A stretch of 64,000 nt of DNA from Rhizobium pisi (GTDB lineage Bacteria; Pseudomonadota; Alphaproteobacteria; Rhizobiales; Rhizobiaceae). The DNA is taken from the NCBI RefSeq assembly GCF_003938655.1, contig NZ_RJJT01000004.1, forward strand, positions 186,001 to 250,000, given 5' to 3'. The notes under the pieces were generated by a model. The model was not told where the DNA came from and did not search any database. It worked only from the letters and a program-made list of their open reading frames with translations. This document shows, one piece after another, positions 37,115-46,305 of this stretch (position 1 is its first letter; each line of letters opens with the position of its first letter). Both the position numbers and the translations under genes were made by a program.

Positions 37115-39052
37115 ATGTCCACTAAAAACATATCCTTGAACGGTAAGCTTGCGGCCACGTTCGCAGCTCTCATCCTCATCTTCATGTCCGTTTCCGTCTT
37201 CGTCTATTCCAAGGCGACGGCATCCGCAGCCGCTTCTGCCGAGCAGGAAAAGTCCGAGCTGCTCGTCAACCAGATCGACGACGCGCTGCAGGCGATGCTC
37301 GAGCAGGCCGTCAATCTGCGCGGCTTCATCCTGTTCCGCAGCGACAGCACCTACGCCGATATCTTCGCCAATCGCGAGCGCATGCTGAAGGCGATCGCCG
37401 CCGCCAAGCAGACGGCTGCCGCCGAGCCCCAGTTGGTCGAGATGATCGACGGCATGCAGAAGGCCGCCGACCTCTACTTCCATGAGCTCGCCGAGCCGCA
37501 GGCCAAGGCCCGCAAGGAGACCGACACGCCAATCGAGGAGGTCGTCAAGATCGGCGTCAACGCCGCCAAGGGCCAGCTCGACGGCTTCCGCCAGGCCTCC
37601 GCCAAGATCAAGGCGACCGCACGCGAAAAGTCGGATGCGCTTGCCACGGTTCAGGCCGATGCCAATAGTGACCTGAAGACGACACTGCTTGCCGGCGGCA
37701 TCATCGCCTCGTTTGCCGCCGCCGTGCTCGCCTGGCTCATGTCGCGCACCATCGTCGGCCCGATCGTCGGCATGACGACCGCCATGGATCGCCTTGCCGG
37801 CGGTCAGAACGATATCGAAGTTCCCGCCACCGATCGCGGTGACGAAGTCGGCCGCATGGCCCAGTCGGTTCTGGTCTTCAAGCAGGCGGCGATCGAAAAA
37901 CTGCGGCTTTCCGGCGAGACCGACCGCATGCGTGACGAAGCCGAGCGCCAGCGCCAGGCAAGCGACGAACAGAAGGCGCGCGAGGAAGGCGAGATCCGCT
38001 ATGCCATCGACGCTCTGGCGGGCGGCCTTGCCGGCCTTGCCGTCGGCGATGTCGCCGCGCGTATCCAGACGCCGTTCGCGCCGCAATATGACAGCCTGCG
38101 CAACGACTTCAACAACGCCGTCGAAAAGCTGCAGGCAGCTCTGCAGTCGGTCGGCCGCAATGCCTCCGCGATCAATGCGGGCGCCGGCGAGATCCGCTCG
38201 GCGGCTGACGATCTTGCCCACCGCACGGAGCAGCAGGCTGCCGCCGTCGAGCAAACCGCCGCAGCACTTGAGCAAGTGACGACGACCGTCCGCGACAGCG
38301 CCAAACGCGCCGAGGATGTCGGCAATCTTGTCGAGCGCACCCGCCTTGGCGCTGAAAAATCAGGCGATGTCGTCCGCAAGGCTGTCTCCGCCATGCAGCA
38401 GATCGAGAAATCCTCGGGCGAAATCTCCAACATCATCGGCGTCATCGACGACATTGCCTTCCAGACCAACCTGCTTGCTCTCAACGCGGGCGTGGAAGCG
38501 GCCCGCGCCGGTGATGCCGGCAAGGGTTTTGCCGTCGTCGCCCAGGAAGTGCGCGAGCTCGCCCAGCGCTCGGCCAATGCCGCCAAGGAAATCAAGGCGC
38601 TGATCACCACATCGGGCGAGCAGGTCATTGCCGGCGTCTCCCTCGTCGGCGAGACCGGCAAGGCGCTGGAAGCGATCGTCGCCGAGGTGCAGGAGATCAA
38701 CCGCCATGTCGGCGCGATCGTCACCGCTTCGCGCGAACAATCAATCGGGCTGCAGGAGATCAACACCGCCGTCAACAACATGGACCAGGGCACGCAGCAG
38801 AACGCTGCGATGGTCGAGGAGCAGACCGCGGCAAGCCATGCGCTCGCCCAGGAGGCAAACGCTCTCGACGAGTTGCTGCATCAGTTCAAGCTCGGCCAGA
38901 TCGCCTCAGCAACCCGCGCAGCCGTCGCCGGCACGAACGCCCGCCCGGTCGCCTCTCCGGCCCGCGCACTGACCCGCACCGTCGCCAAGGCCTTCGGCGG
39001 CAGGCAGGCAAGTGCTGCGGCTGCGGTCCAGGAAGACTGGACAGAGTTCTGA
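37115..39052 (+). CDS. Methyl-accepting chemotaxis protein with C-terminal CheR-binding pentapeptide
   Basis: A 645-residue transmembrane chemoreceptor. TM1 is at about residues 11-31; a helical periplasmic domain of about 155 residues (four-helix-bundle-like, no Cache motif seen) precedes TM2 (189-210); HAMP follows, then a second HAMP-like segment ([14 protein letters not shown]) and the signalling domain with an intact hairpin ([22 protein letters not shown] from near residue 440). The protein ends DWTEF, a match to the WxxF tether for CheR/CheB, so it may assist methylation of receptors lacking it. CAGGAGA precedes ATG 37115. The ligand is unknown. Confidence 0.95.
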   Translation: MSTKNISLNGKLAATFAALILIFMSVSVFVYSKATASAAASAEQEKSELLVNQIDDALQAMLEQAVNLRGFILFRSDSTYADIFANRERMLKAIAAAKQTAAAEPQLVEMIDGMQKAADLYFHELAEPQAKARKETDTPIEEVVKIGVNAAKGQLDGFRQASAKIKATAREKSDALATVQADANSDLKTTLLAGGIIASFAAAVLAWLMSRTIVGPIVGMTTAMDRLAGGQNDIEVPATDRGDEVGRMAQSVLVFKQAAIEKLRLSGETDRMRDEAERQRQASDEQKAREEGEIRYAIDALAGGLAGLAVGDVAARIQTPFAPQYDSLRNDFNNAVEKLQAALQSVGRNASAINAGAGEIRSAADDLAHRTEQQAAAVEQTAAALEQVTTTVRDSAKRAEDVGNLVERTRLGAEKSGDVVRKAVSAMQQIEKSSGEISNIIGVIDDIAFQTNLLALNAGVEAARAGDAGKGFAVVAQEVRELAQRSANAAKEIKALITTSGEQVIAGVSLVGETGKALEAIVAEVQEINRHVGAIVTASREQSIGLQEINTAVNNMDQGTQQNAAMVEEQTAASHALAQEANALDELLHQFKLGQIASATRAAVAGTNARPVASPARALTRTVAKAFGGRQASAAAAVQEDWTEF

Positions 39053-39087
39053 CGGCGCGTCTGTTTAGGGAAAGGGACGTTAAATGG

Positions 39088-39120
39088 AAGGGCGGGGCAG
39101 CGATGCGTCGCCCTTTTTTA
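39088..39120 (+). terminator. Intrinsic terminator after the second chemoreceptor
   Basis: AAGGGCG (39088-39094) pairs with CGCCCTT (39109-39115) and is followed by a six-T run (39114-39119). Confidence 0.85.
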
Positions 39121-39152
39121 TTGGGCGAAACGGCGCACTCGGGGGCAAGAAC

Positions 39153-39200
39153 TGCCTCTCACCCTAACCCTCTCCCCGTTTAGGGGGAGAGGTGCCGACA
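39153..39200. repeat. Family C intergenic repeat (CCCTCTCCCC hairpin)
   Basis: CCTCTCCCC (39169-39177) pairs with GGGGAGAGG (39184-39192) across a 6-base loop, preceded by CTCACCCTAA. Related to the larger element at 48290-48437. It sits between the chemoreceptor terminator and the 3' end of dxs. Confidence 0.75.
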
Positions 39201-39239
39201 GGCGGATGGGGGGCACTTACGGCACGCCCGTCAATTGCG

Positions 39240-41156
39240 TTATCCCGCAACCCCAACCGCAACACCGCGCCCAAGCGCCCGGAACACCGTCGAGACGATC
39301 CCGGCGCGATCGAGCCCGGCATGGGCATTCATCGCCTCGGGCTTGGCCTGCTCCATCCAGATATCGGGCATCACGAGCGAGCGTACCTTCAGCCCGTTGT
39401 CGAGCAGGCCTTCGGTTGCGAGGAAGTGCATCACTTGGCTGCCAAAGCCGCCGATCGAGCCTTCTTCGACGGTGATCACCATCTCGTGGTGGCGGGCGAG
39501 CTGGCGGATCAGATCGTGGTCGAGCGGCTTGGCGAAGCGTGCATCGGCGACCGTCGTCGAAAGCCCGGCAGCGTCGAGATCCTCGGCGGCGAGCAGACAG
39601 TCGGCAAGACGTGTCCCGAAGGAGAGCAGCGCCACCTTGGTGCCTTCCTTGACGATCCGGCCCTTGCCGATCTGCAGGATTTCACCACGCGCCGGCATAT
39701 CGACGCCGACACCTTCGCCGCGCGGATAGCGGAACGAGATCGGTCCGGCGTCATAGGCCACCGCCGTGCGCACCATGTGCTTGAGTTCGGCCTCGTCGGC
39801 CGCTGCCATGACCACGAAGCCGGGCAGGGTGGTAAGGAAAGCGGTGTCGAAAGAGCCGGCATGCGTCGGCCCGTCGGCGCCGACGAAACCGGCGCGGTCG
39901 ATCGGAAAACGCACCGGCAGGCCCTGGATCGCCACGTCGTGCACGACCTGGTCGTAGGCGCGCTGCAGGAAGGTGGAATAGAGCGCCGCAAATGGCTTGT
40001 AGCCTTCCGCCGCAAGGCCGGCGGCGAAGGTCACGGCATGCTGCTCGGCGATGCCGACGTCGAAACAGCGCGACGGAAAGGCTTCGGCGAGCTTGTCGAG
40101 GCCGGTGCCGTTCGGCATGGCCGCGGTGATGCCGACGATCTTGTCGTCGAGGGCCGCTTCCTGCACCAGTGCCTCGGCAAAGACGCTGGTATAGCTCGGC
40201 GCATTCGGCTTGACCCGTGCCTGGGCGCCGGTGATGACGTCGAACTTGTTGACGCCGTGATATTTGTCGGCCGCAGCTTCCGCCGGCGGATAGCCCTTGC
40301 CCTTCTGCGTGACGACATGGATCAGCACCGGTCCACGCGCATTGTCGCGCACGTTGCGTAAGACCGGCAGCAGGTGATCGAAGGAATGCCCGTCGATCGG
40401 CCCGATATGATAGAAGCCCATCTCCTCGAACATCGTGCCACCGGTGACGTAACCGCGCGCATGCTCGACGGCGCGGGTGATCGCCCGGTCGATGTTCTTG
40501 CCGAGATAGGCCGTCAGCTTCTTGCCGAAGTCGCGGAAGCCCATATAGGTGCGACCCGAGGCGAGGCGGGCGAGATAGGCACTCATCGCGCCCGTCGGCG
40601 GCGCGATCGACATGTCATTGTCGTTGAGAATGACGATGAGCCGCGCGTCGAGCGCGCCGGCATTGTTCAGCGCCTCATAGGCCATGCCGGCCGACATCGC
40701 GCCATCGCCGATGACGGCGATGACGCGGCGGTCCGCCTTGTCGAGGTCGGCGGCGATCGCCATGCCGAGACCGGCCGAGATCGAGGTCGAAGAATGTGCC
40801 GCCCCGAAGGGATCATATTCGCTCTCCGCCCGGCGGGTGAAGCCGGAAAGCCCGTCCTCCTGGCGCAGCGTCCGGATGCGATCGCGCCGGCCGGTCAGGA
40901 TCTTGTGCGGATAACATTGATGGCCGACGTCGAAGATCAGCCGATCATCAGGCGTGTCGAAGACGCTGTGGATGGCGATCGTCAGCTCGACCACGCCGAG
41001 ACCGGCGCCAAGATGACCGCCGGTGCGCGACACCGCATCAATCATTTCGTCGCGGACCTCGCGTGCAAGCTGCGGCAGGTCGCGATCCTCGAGCTTGCGC
41101 AGGTCGGCGGGATAATTGACCTGGTCGAGCAGGGGGGTCTTCGGCAGTTGTGTCAC
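39240..41156 (-). CDS. dxs: 1-deoxy-D-xylulose-5-phosphate synthase
   Basis: A 638-residue thiamine-diphosphate enzyme that condenses pyruvate and glyceraldehyde-3-phosphate, the first step of the MEP isoprenoid pathway. Motifs: [17 protein letters not shown] near residue 46, [15 protein letters not shown] near residue 75, the ThDP-binding [20 protein letters not shown] near residue 148, the transketolase-type [14 protein letters not shown] near residue 423, and SFGTR in the C-terminal domain. The start is GTG 41156; no ATG fits the family N terminus ([14 protein letters not shown]). Isoprenoid precursors from here also feed the quinone side chain used with ubiA. Confidence 0.96.
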   Translation of the reverse strand: MTQLPKTPLLDQVNYPADLRKLEDRDLPQLAREVRDEMIDAVSRTGGHLGAGLGVVELTIAIHSVFDTPDDRLIFDVGHQCYPHKILTGRRDRIRTLRQEDGLSGFTRRAESEYDPFGAAHSSTSISAGLGMAIAADLDKADRRVIAVIGDGAMSAGMAYEALNNAGALDARLIVILNDNDMSIAPPTGAMSAYLARLASGRTYMGFRDFGKKLTAYLGKNIDRAITRAVEHARGYVTGGTMFEEMGFYHIGPIDGHSFDHLLPVLRNVRDNARGPVLIHVVTQKGKGYPPAEAAADKYHGVNKFDVITGAQARVKPNAPSYTSVFAEALVQEAALDDKIVGITAAMPNGTGLDKLAEAFPSRCFDVGIAEQHAVTFAAGLAAEGYKPFAALYSTFLQRAYDQVVHDVAIQGLPVRFPIDRAGFVGADGPTHAGSFDTAFLTTLPGFVVMAAADEAELKHMVRTAVAYDAGPISFRYPRGEGVGVDMPARGEILQIGKGRIVKEGTKVALLSFGTRLADCLLAAEDLDAAGLSTTVADARFAKPLDHDLIRQLARHHEMVITVEEGSIGGFGSQVMHFLATEGLLDNGLKVRSLVMPDIWMEQAKPEAMNAHAGLDRAGIVSTVFRALGRGVAVGVAG

Positions 41157-41248
41157 GGGCGGGCGCTCTTTCTTGCTTTTCCTTGTCTCGCTTTATTCGA
41201 TTAGAATACGGCAAAACAAGCGCATTTCAGGAACCGAAGGTTTTCACC

Positions 41249-41302
41249 TTAGAGCATGATAACGAAAAGTGTGAGCGGTTTTCGAAGGATATCCTGCTCT
41301 AA
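41249..41302 (+). repeat. Palindromic repeat, family A-like, upstream of dxs
   Basis: Terminal arms TTAGAGCA (41249-41256) and TGCTCTAA (41295-41302) enclose GAAAAGTGTGAGCGGTTTTCG, which matches the AAAAGTGT..AGCGGTTTT core of family A. Confidence 0.7.
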
Positions 41303-41321
41303 TTCGTCAGCGCGGGGCGGT

Positions 41322-42245
41322 TCAGCTTTCCGGCAAAGGCACGAATTCCTCTTCGTCGCCCGGAACGATATCGAAGCGGCCGGTACGCCACTCCTCCTTG
41401 GCTTTTTCGATCCGTTCCCTCGAGGAAGAAACGAAATTCCACCAGATATAACGCTTCGAATTCAGGGCCGCGCCGCCGAAGAGCATTAGGTGGCAACCCT
41501 CGCTGCCGGCTTCGAGCGTGATCGCATCGCCCGGCCGGAAGACCAGCAGCTGGTCGGCGGCGAACCGGTCGCCCGAGATGACGACATCGCCGGAGAGCAC
41601 GTAGACGGCGCGCTCCTCGTGGCCCGCGCCGAAGGGAAATCGGGTGCCCGGCTGCAGGTTAAGATCGACATAGAGCGTGTCGGAAAAAACACGGACGGGC
41701 GACGTCATGCCTTCGAACGAGCCGATGACGACACGTCCGCGCACGCCTGTTGTTTCGATCAGCGGCATTTCGGTCTTTTCCGTGTGGGCGAAGGAGGGAT
41801 CGATCTCCTCCTTGTCGTCGGGTAGCGCCAGCCATGTCTGCAGCCCCGACATCAGCAGCGGATGACCGCGAAGATTGTCGGGTGTACGCTCCGAATGCAC
41901 GATGCCGCGCCCCGCCGTCATCAGGTTGATGTCTCCGGGGCGGATGACTTTTTCGGTGCCGAGGCTGTCGCGATGGCGGATTTCGCCGTCGAAGAGATAG
42001 GTGACCGTCGACAGCCCGATATGCGGATGCGGCTTCACGTCGAGCGCCTCGTCCGGCTTCAGGATCGCCGGCCCCATGCGGTCGAAGAAGATGAACGGGC
42101 CGACGAGCCGGCGCTGCCTGCTGGGGAGCGCGCGCCGCACCTGGAAGCCGCCGATGTCGCTGGTGCGCGGGATGATCAGGTTCTCGATCGCGTCGCAGGC
42201 GAAGGCATCGCCGGGCAGGGGGTCTTTACCAGGAAAGAAGGACAT
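41322..42245 (-). CDS. Pirin family protein
   Basis: A 307-residue two-cupin protein of the pirin family. The metal-binding residues of the N-terminal cupin are visible in KPHPHIGLSTVTYLFDG (two histidines, near residue 56) and GRGIVHSERTP (His and Glu, near residue 100). The C-terminal cupin shows ERAVYVLSGDVVI. Bacterial pirins include quercetinases and proteins binding metabolic enzymes; function here is open. ATG 42245 begins MSFFPGKDPLPGD; the longer upstream frame is a shadow of the neighbouring SDR gene. It follows the SDR gene on the same strand by 130 bases, with a family B repeat in that gap. Confidence 0.9.
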   Translation of the reverse strand: MSFFPGKDPLPGDAFACDAIENLIIPRTSDIGGFQVRRALPSRQRRLVGPFIFFDRMGPAILKPDEALDVKPHPHIGLSTVTYLFDGEIRHRDSLGTEKVIRPGDINLMTAGRGIVHSERTPDNLRGHPLLMSGLQTWLALPDDKEEIDPSFAHTEKTEMPLIETTGVRGRVVIGSFEGMTSPVRVFSDTLYVDLNLQPGTRFPFGAGHEERAVYVLSGDVVISGDRFAADQLLVFRPGDAITLEAGSEGCHLMLFGGAALNSKRYIWWNFVSSSRERIEKAKEEWRTGRFDIVPGDEEEFVPLPES

Positions 42246-42269
42246 GACGGATCTCCTGTCGCTATCGCA

Positions 42270-42330
42270 CCGCGCGTCTTTCAGACGCGCAGAGGACGCT
42301 GTAGCATTTTGAATGACGCAGCAGGCGCAT
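42270..42330 (+). repeat. Intergenic repeat, family B, copy 2
   Basis: The hairpin GCGCGTCT (42272-42279) with AGACGCGC (42283-42290) is followed by GACGCTGTAGCATTTTGAAT, matching the same block in the copies near 18028 and 44604. It lies between the SDR and pirin genes. Confidence 0.75.
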
Positions 42331-42375
42331 CGATCAGAAATAGCGCCTTGCGGTTCATTGCGAAAGAGCGCCGGC

Positions 42376-43143
42376 TCAGATCGCGGTAAAGCCGTTGTCG
42401 ACGAAGAGGTGGGCGCCGTTGACGAAGTTCGATTCGTCGCTTGCCAGATAAAGGGCGGCCCGCGCCACATCTTCGGGTTCGCCGATCCGCCCCTGCTGCG
42501 CGGCGATGGCGGCGTCGGAAACATCGACGCCGAGCGCCTGCAGGTCGGCGACCTCGCGCAGACCGTGCGGCGTGCGGATAAAGCCGGGGCAAACGGCGTT
42601 GCAGCGTATGTTGCGGTCGCGGAATTCGACGGCGATGGCGCGGGCAAACATGTGCACCGCGCCCTTGGTCGTGTCGTAAAGCACCTCCATCGGCGTGGCG
42701 GCGACCGCGGAGATGGACGAGGTGCAGACGATCGAGCCGCCGCCCGCGGCAATCATCTTCGGCAGCACGGCCTTCGTCATCAGGAACATCGAGCGCACAT
42801 TGACGGCGTGAAGCCAGTCCCATTCCTGAAGCGTCGTTTCCAGGAAGGGTTTGATGACGATCGTGCCGGCATGATTGAAAAGCACCGTGACCGCGCCGTA
42901 GCGTTCTTCCACACCTGCAACGGCGGCATTGACGGCGGCTTCGTCCGAAACGTCGGCCGTCCAGCAATCGGCCTCACCGCCGGCATCACGGATCGCCTTG
43001 ACGGTCTCATCAGCCGCCTGGCCATTGCGGTCGATGATCGCAACGCGCGCGCCTTCCGCAGCAAAAAGCTTCGAGGCGGCACAACCCATGCCGGTCGCGC
43101 CGCCTGAGATGATGGCGACCTTGCCCTTCAACCTGTCCGTCAT
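42376..43143 (-). CDS. Short-chain dehydrogenase/reductase (SDR)
   Basis: A 255-residue classical SDR. The cofactor motif SGGATGMGCAASKLF is near residue 13, NHAG near residue 90, the catalytic Ser in TSSISAVAATP near residue 142, and the YxxxK pair in YDTTKGA near residue 155; CPGFIRTPHG follows. An Asp after the second strand (IIDRNGQ) suggests preference for NAD(H). The substrate is unknown. It lies upstream of pirin and about 90 bases downstream of xseB on the same strand. Confidence 0.92.
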   Translation of the reverse strand: MTDRLKGKVAIISGGATGMGCAASKLFAAEGARVAIIDRNGQAADETVKAIRDAGGEADCWTADVSDEAAVNAAVAGVEERYGAVTVLFNHAGTIVIKPFLETTLQEWDWLHAVNVRSMFLMTKAVLPKMIAAGGGSIVCTSSISAVAATPMEVLYDTTKGAVHMFARAIAVEFRDRNIRCNAVCPGFIRTPHGLREVADLQALGVDVSDAAIAAQQGRIGEPEDVARAALYLASDESNFVNGAHLFVDNGFTAI

Positions 43144-43232
43144 TCCATTGTCCCCTCATTGTTTTCGCAGGGGGATCATAGAGCGGTCTGAAGCCGATCG
43201 CCAAGCGCTGTCAAAGGGAGTTTTGCTGCGCC

Positions 43233-43484
43233 TCAGGCGCCGTCCAGCGGCTCGACGCCCTGCGGCTTGCCGGCGCGGTCGAGGCGGATCTTCTCGATGC
43301 GGTTTTCAGCGGCCGAAAGCAGGGTCTCGCAATGTTTCTTGAGCGCTTCGCCGCGCTCATAGATCTCGATGGATTCATCAAGCGCCACATCGCCGCGTTC
43401 CAGCCGGGCGACGATGCTTTCGAGTTCGGCAACCGCCTTTTCGAAGGAAAGGCCTGATACCTCAGGCTTGGCGCTGTCAGTCAT
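43233..43484 (-). CDS. xseB: Exodeoxyribonuclease VII small subunit
   Basis: An 83-residue protein with the XseB signature: [42 protein letters not shown] (about residues 12-53). It assembles with XseA to degrade single-stranded DNA; xseA is not in this window. ATG 43484 starts 2 bases after the stop of the histone-deacetylase-like gene, so the two are almost certainly co-translated. A TTG two codons upstream would overlap that gene. Confidence 0.94.
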   Translation of the reverse strand: MTDSAKPEVSGLSFEKAVAELESIVARLERGDVALDESIEIYERGEALKKHCETLLSAAENRIEKIRLDRAGKPQGVEPLDGA

Positions 43485-43486
43485 TC

Positions 43487-44422
43487 TCAACCCTTCATCA
43501 TTCTCAGAATATGCATGCCCGCCGATTCGGCGAGGCCTTCGAGATCATAACCGCCTTCGAGCAGGCTTACGACCCGGTTCTTCGCGTATCTGTCGGCCAG
43601 TTCGAGGATGCGTCCGGTCGCCCAGTCGAAGTCCTCGCCCGTCAGGTTGATCTGCGCCAGGGGATCGCGGTGATGCGCGTCGAAGCCGGCCGAAATGATG
43701 ATGAGATCCGGCCGGAAATCGGCGACAGCGGGCAGCACGCGTGACTTGAACGCCTCGCGGAAATGGTCGCTGCCAACGTTCGGCGAAAGCGGCGCATTGA
43801 CGATGGTGTTGTGCTTGCCCTTCTCGTCCTTGGCCCCGCTGCCGGGATAGAGCGGCATCTGATGCGTCGAGCAGAACAGCACCGAGGCATCGTCCCAGAA
43901 GATATCCTGCGTGCCGTTGCCGTGGTGCACGTCCCAGTCGACGATGGCGACGCGCTCGGCGCCGTGCGCCTTCTGCGCGTGGCGGGCGGCGATCGCTGCA
44001 TTGTTGAAGAAGCAGAAGCCCATCGCCGTCGTCTTCTCGGCATGGTGCCCCGGCGGGCGGGCGGCGACAAAGACATTATCGGCCCGACCGGTAAAGACGT
44101 CGTCCACCGCGGCCATCGCCCCGCCGATGCCGGTCAGCGCCGCCTGCAGGCTCTTTTGACTGGCATAGGTGTCGGCTTCGAGCTGGTTGATCTCACCCTC
44201 TTCCTCGGGAATCTCCCGCATGACCGCGGTCAGATGTTCCTCGGGGTGCGCAAGCAGCACCGCATCCTCGTTCGCCTGCGGAGCCTGCCTGCGCTCCAGC
44301 CGCTCGAAATTTGGGTGTTCTAGCGCCATGTTGATGGCGCGGATCCTGTCCGACCGCTCCGGATGGCCGGCGGGCGTCACGTGTTCCAGGAAGATCGGAT
44401 GTTCATAAAGACGGGTGCTCAT
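43487..44422 (-). CDS. Histone deacetylase family protein
   Basis: A 311-residue arginase/deacetylase-fold zinc hydrolase. It shows [11 protein letters not shown] near residue 19, [26 protein letters not shown] near residue 129 (the catalytic His-His pair), [16 protein letters not shown] near residue 168 (zinc ligands Asp and His) and [13 protein letters not shown] near residue 248 (zinc Asp). Bacterial members act on acetylpolyamines, acetoin-related or unknown substrates. It is the first gene of the transcript that continues into xseB. Confidence 0.93.
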   Translation of the reverse strand: MSTRLYEHPIFLEHVTPAGHPERSDRIRAINMALEHPNFERLERRQAPQANEDAVLLAHPEEHLTAVMREIPEEEGEINQLEADTYASQKSLQAALTGIGGAMAAVDDVFTGRADNVFVAARPPGHHAEKTTAMGFCFFNNAAIAARHAQKAHGAERVAIVDWDVHHGNGTQDIFWDDASVLFCSTHQMPLYPGSGAKDEKGKHNTIVNAPLSPNVGSDHFREAFKSRVLPAVADFRPDLIIISAGFDAHHRDPLAQINLTGEDFDWATGRILELADRYAKNRVVSLLEGGYDLEGLAESAGMHILRMMKG

Positions 44423-44594
44423 GGAGACACTCTATCGGTCGCTTATGTCATGTTCCACAGCAGATGGGGCATCGCCGGGCAATTTCAACAAGCGCTCTTG
44501 TCGCGCCTTCGCAGCTCGGGGTATCGCGAAACCTTCTTCGGTACATCTGTCTCGAAAACAGCATCATGGCAGCGCCTCATCTTCATACAGCTGC

Positions 44595-44692
44595 GTAAAC
44601 TATGCTGTAACGCTTTGAACTACTGTATGATTTCGTCCTTAAATCATTTCCGGTTTGAAGATTTATGCAGTAATGTCGGGCTTGGGGAATAT
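44595..44692 (+). repeat. Intergenic repeat, family B, copy 3
   Basis: TGCTGTAACGCTTTGAACTAC, then TCCTTAAATCATTTCCGGTTTGAAGATTTATGCAG in order, matching the blocks of copy 1. It fills most of the 288-base gap before the thioesterase gene, which shows that the longer upstream open frame there is not coding. Confidence 0.75.
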
Positions 44693-44710
44693 TGTAAGGC
44701 AGTTTTGTTG

Positions 44711-45112
44711 ATGAGTAAGTCGAAACGCCCTGGTGTGGCGGAAATACACGTGCCGTTTCGCGATGTCGATATGAACGGCCAGATGTTTCTGGCATCCTAT
44801 ATCTCTTATGCAGAGTCCGCTCTTTCAAGCTTCTGGTCGTCACGCCCCGACGTGAAGGACGAACCGCTCTACATAGCCAGCAAAGTCTCCTGCCTTCTCC
44901 ACCGACCGCTGCACTTTGACGAACCGGCCACCTTCACCGCCGCCGTCGACAAGATCGGCGTGCGTTCCATCGGCTTCCTGATTTCCATCGAGACAGGGGA
45001 AGAGCGCGCCGCCGAGGTGGAAATCATCTGGCAGGCCCGCGCCCGCGAAGACCAGTCGCCGGCCTCACTGCCGGAGGAGACGCGCGACTGGCTTTATCGG
45101 TTTTTGGATTAG
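44711..45112 (+). CDS. 4HBT-type acyl-CoA thioesterase
   Basis: A 133-residue hotdog-fold protein. The motif VPFRDVDMNGQMFLASYISYAESAL near residue 14 matches the 4-hydroxybenzoyl-CoA/YbgC thioesterase pattern in which the Asp is catalytic, with Gly-Gln replacing the usual Gly-His. The substrate is unknown. ATG 44711 is chosen because the upstream open sequence is a family B repeat. The stop codon TAG overlaps the TAA stop of the convergent bioY gene in the shared bases TTAG. Its expression is probably independent, from the promoter region shared with the divergent histone-deacetylase-like gene. Confidence 0.82.
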   Translation: MSKSKRPGVAEIHVPFRDVDMNGQMFLASYISYAESALSSFWSSRPDVKDEPLYIASKVSCLLHRPLHFDEPATFTAAVDKIGVRSIGFLISIETGEERAAEVEIIWQARAREDQSPASLPEETRDWLYRFLD

Positions 45113-45672
45113 GCGCGCGCCGGCAGCAGCGGGTAGCCGACCATGACGGCGCGGCCGAGGAGAGCGGCGACGACAGCTTTGGTCACGTCGCCGGGGAGAT
45201 AGACCATCGAGCCGACGAAGGCTTTCGGGAAGCCCATGCCGCCGGCGGTCGCCAGATAGGTGATGCCGAAGGCGTAAAGCACGACGATGCCGCCGACCAT
45301 GGCGGCGAGGAAGAAGCTTACTGTCTGCACCAGGCCGGATTGCTGCTCATTGACAAGCCGTTCGCTCAGATAGCCGGTGACGAAGGCGCCGAAGATCCAG
45401 CCTACGAGGAAGCCGGCCGATGGCGAGGCGAAGATGGCAAGCCCGCCGCGGCCGCCGGAGAGAACCGGATACCCGAAAGCGACCAGCAGCAGCACGATCA
45501 ATACAGCGATCGCGCCGCGCCGGGCGCCGAGGACCACGCCGGCCATCATCACGCCGAGTGACTGGGCGGTGATCGGCACCGGGATGAAGCCAAGCGTGAT
45601 CGGCGGCAGCAGGCCGAGCGCCACGATGATCGCGGCAAAGAGGGCGGTAAGAACGAGGTCGCGGGTGCTCAT
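45109..45672 (-). CDS. bioY: Biotin transporter substrate-binding subunit BioY
   Basis: A 187-residue S component of an ECF biotin transporter with about six transmembrane helices. It has the family motif ITAQSLGVMMAGVVLGARRGAIAVLIVLLLVAFGYPVLSGGRGGL (residues 36-80), with the conserved FASPSAGFLVGWIFGAFVTG after it, which are the regions for biotin binding and contact with the T component. Two adjacent ATGs occur; 45672 has the better GGAG spacing. bioN ends 24 bases upstream and bioM precedes it, giving the order bioM-bioN-bioY known from R. etli. Confidence 0.95.
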   Translation of the reverse strand: MSTRDLVLTALFAAIIVALGLLPPITLGFIPVPITAQSLGVMMAGVVLGARRGAIAVLIVLLLVAFGYPVLSGGRGGLAIFASPSAGFLVGWIFGAFVTGYLSERLVNEQQSGLVQTVSFFLAAMVGGIVVLYAFGITYLATAGGMGFPKAFVGSMVYLPGDVTKAVVAALLGRAVMVGYPLLPARA

Positions 45673-45696
45673 CATGAACTCCGTAATTTTTAATGG

Positions 45697-46305
45697 TTAA
45701 CTCACATGCCGCCGAATGCCGCGCGCGTCAATCGCCGCTGCGACATTATCCGCATCCCTGAGCGTCAGGATGATCAGCGGTGCAAGCAGCGTTGTCGGCC
45801 GGACCTTCAGGCCGCGCGCCTCATGTGCCTCGCGGATTGCCTGATACCGGCCGAGAATTTCCGGCACGAAGCGCAGGACGAGCCCGATGGCGAGACCGAT
45901 ATCGTCGGCCTGCACCCAGCCGGTGCGTTCCAGCGGGCGGGCAAGCGCCGTCACCTCGTCGATGAACTGCGCAATGGTCGTCGTCGCCGTCACGGCGGCG
46001 GCCAGCAGCATCAGTGCCGTCAGCCGCAGCAGGGTCACCAGTGCGTCGTGCCAGGGGTTGAAGATGAGGTTGAAGAGCGCCACGATGACGATCGTCAGGA
46101 AGATCGGCCGCAGTCGTCTCAACGCTTCCACCACGGGCATGCCGACCGTGCGGCAGACGATCGCCGCCAGCAGCACGGCGGCCGAAAGCAGGGTGATGTC
46201 CTTGCTGATGAACAGCACGATGCTGAAGATCGCGAGCGACAGCAGCTTTACCCGCGGCGAAAGCCGGTGCATCGCACTGTTGCCTTCGACATAGAGCGAC
46301 TGCAT
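45697..46305 (-). CDS. bioN: Energy-coupling factor transporter transmembrane protein BioN (EcfT)
   Basis: A 202-residue T component of the biotin ECF transporter. Hydrophobic segments lie at about 20-50, 65-85 and 88-108. The signature Ala-Arg-Gly motif is present twice as REAHEARGLKV near residue 160 and AAIDARGIRRH near the C terminus, which couple to the ATPase subunit. Its ATG overlaps the bioM stop by one base (TGATG on the minus strand), so translation is coupled. It links BioM to BioY for biotin import. Confidence 0.94.
   Translation of the reverse strand: MQSLYVEGNSAMHRLSPRVKLLSLAIFSIVLFISKDITLLSAAVLLAAIVCRTVGMPVVEALRRLRPIFLTIVIVALFNLIFNPWHDALVTLLRLTALMLLAAAVTATTTIAQFIDEVTALARPLERTGWVQADDIGLAIGLVLRFVPEILGRYQAIREAHEARGLKVRPTTLLAPLIILTLRDADNVAAAIDARGIRRHVS

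Noticed and set aside
39192..40361. 389-codon open frame on the plus strand
   Set aside because: It is wholly antisense to dxs, has low-complexity His/Arg/Asp-rich composition and no ribosome-binding site. It is a shadow of a GC-rich gene.
44363..44710. Longer N terminus for the thioesterase
   Set aside because: Most of this segment is a family B intergenic repeat and the start of the divergent gene; the family-length protein begins at ATG 44711.
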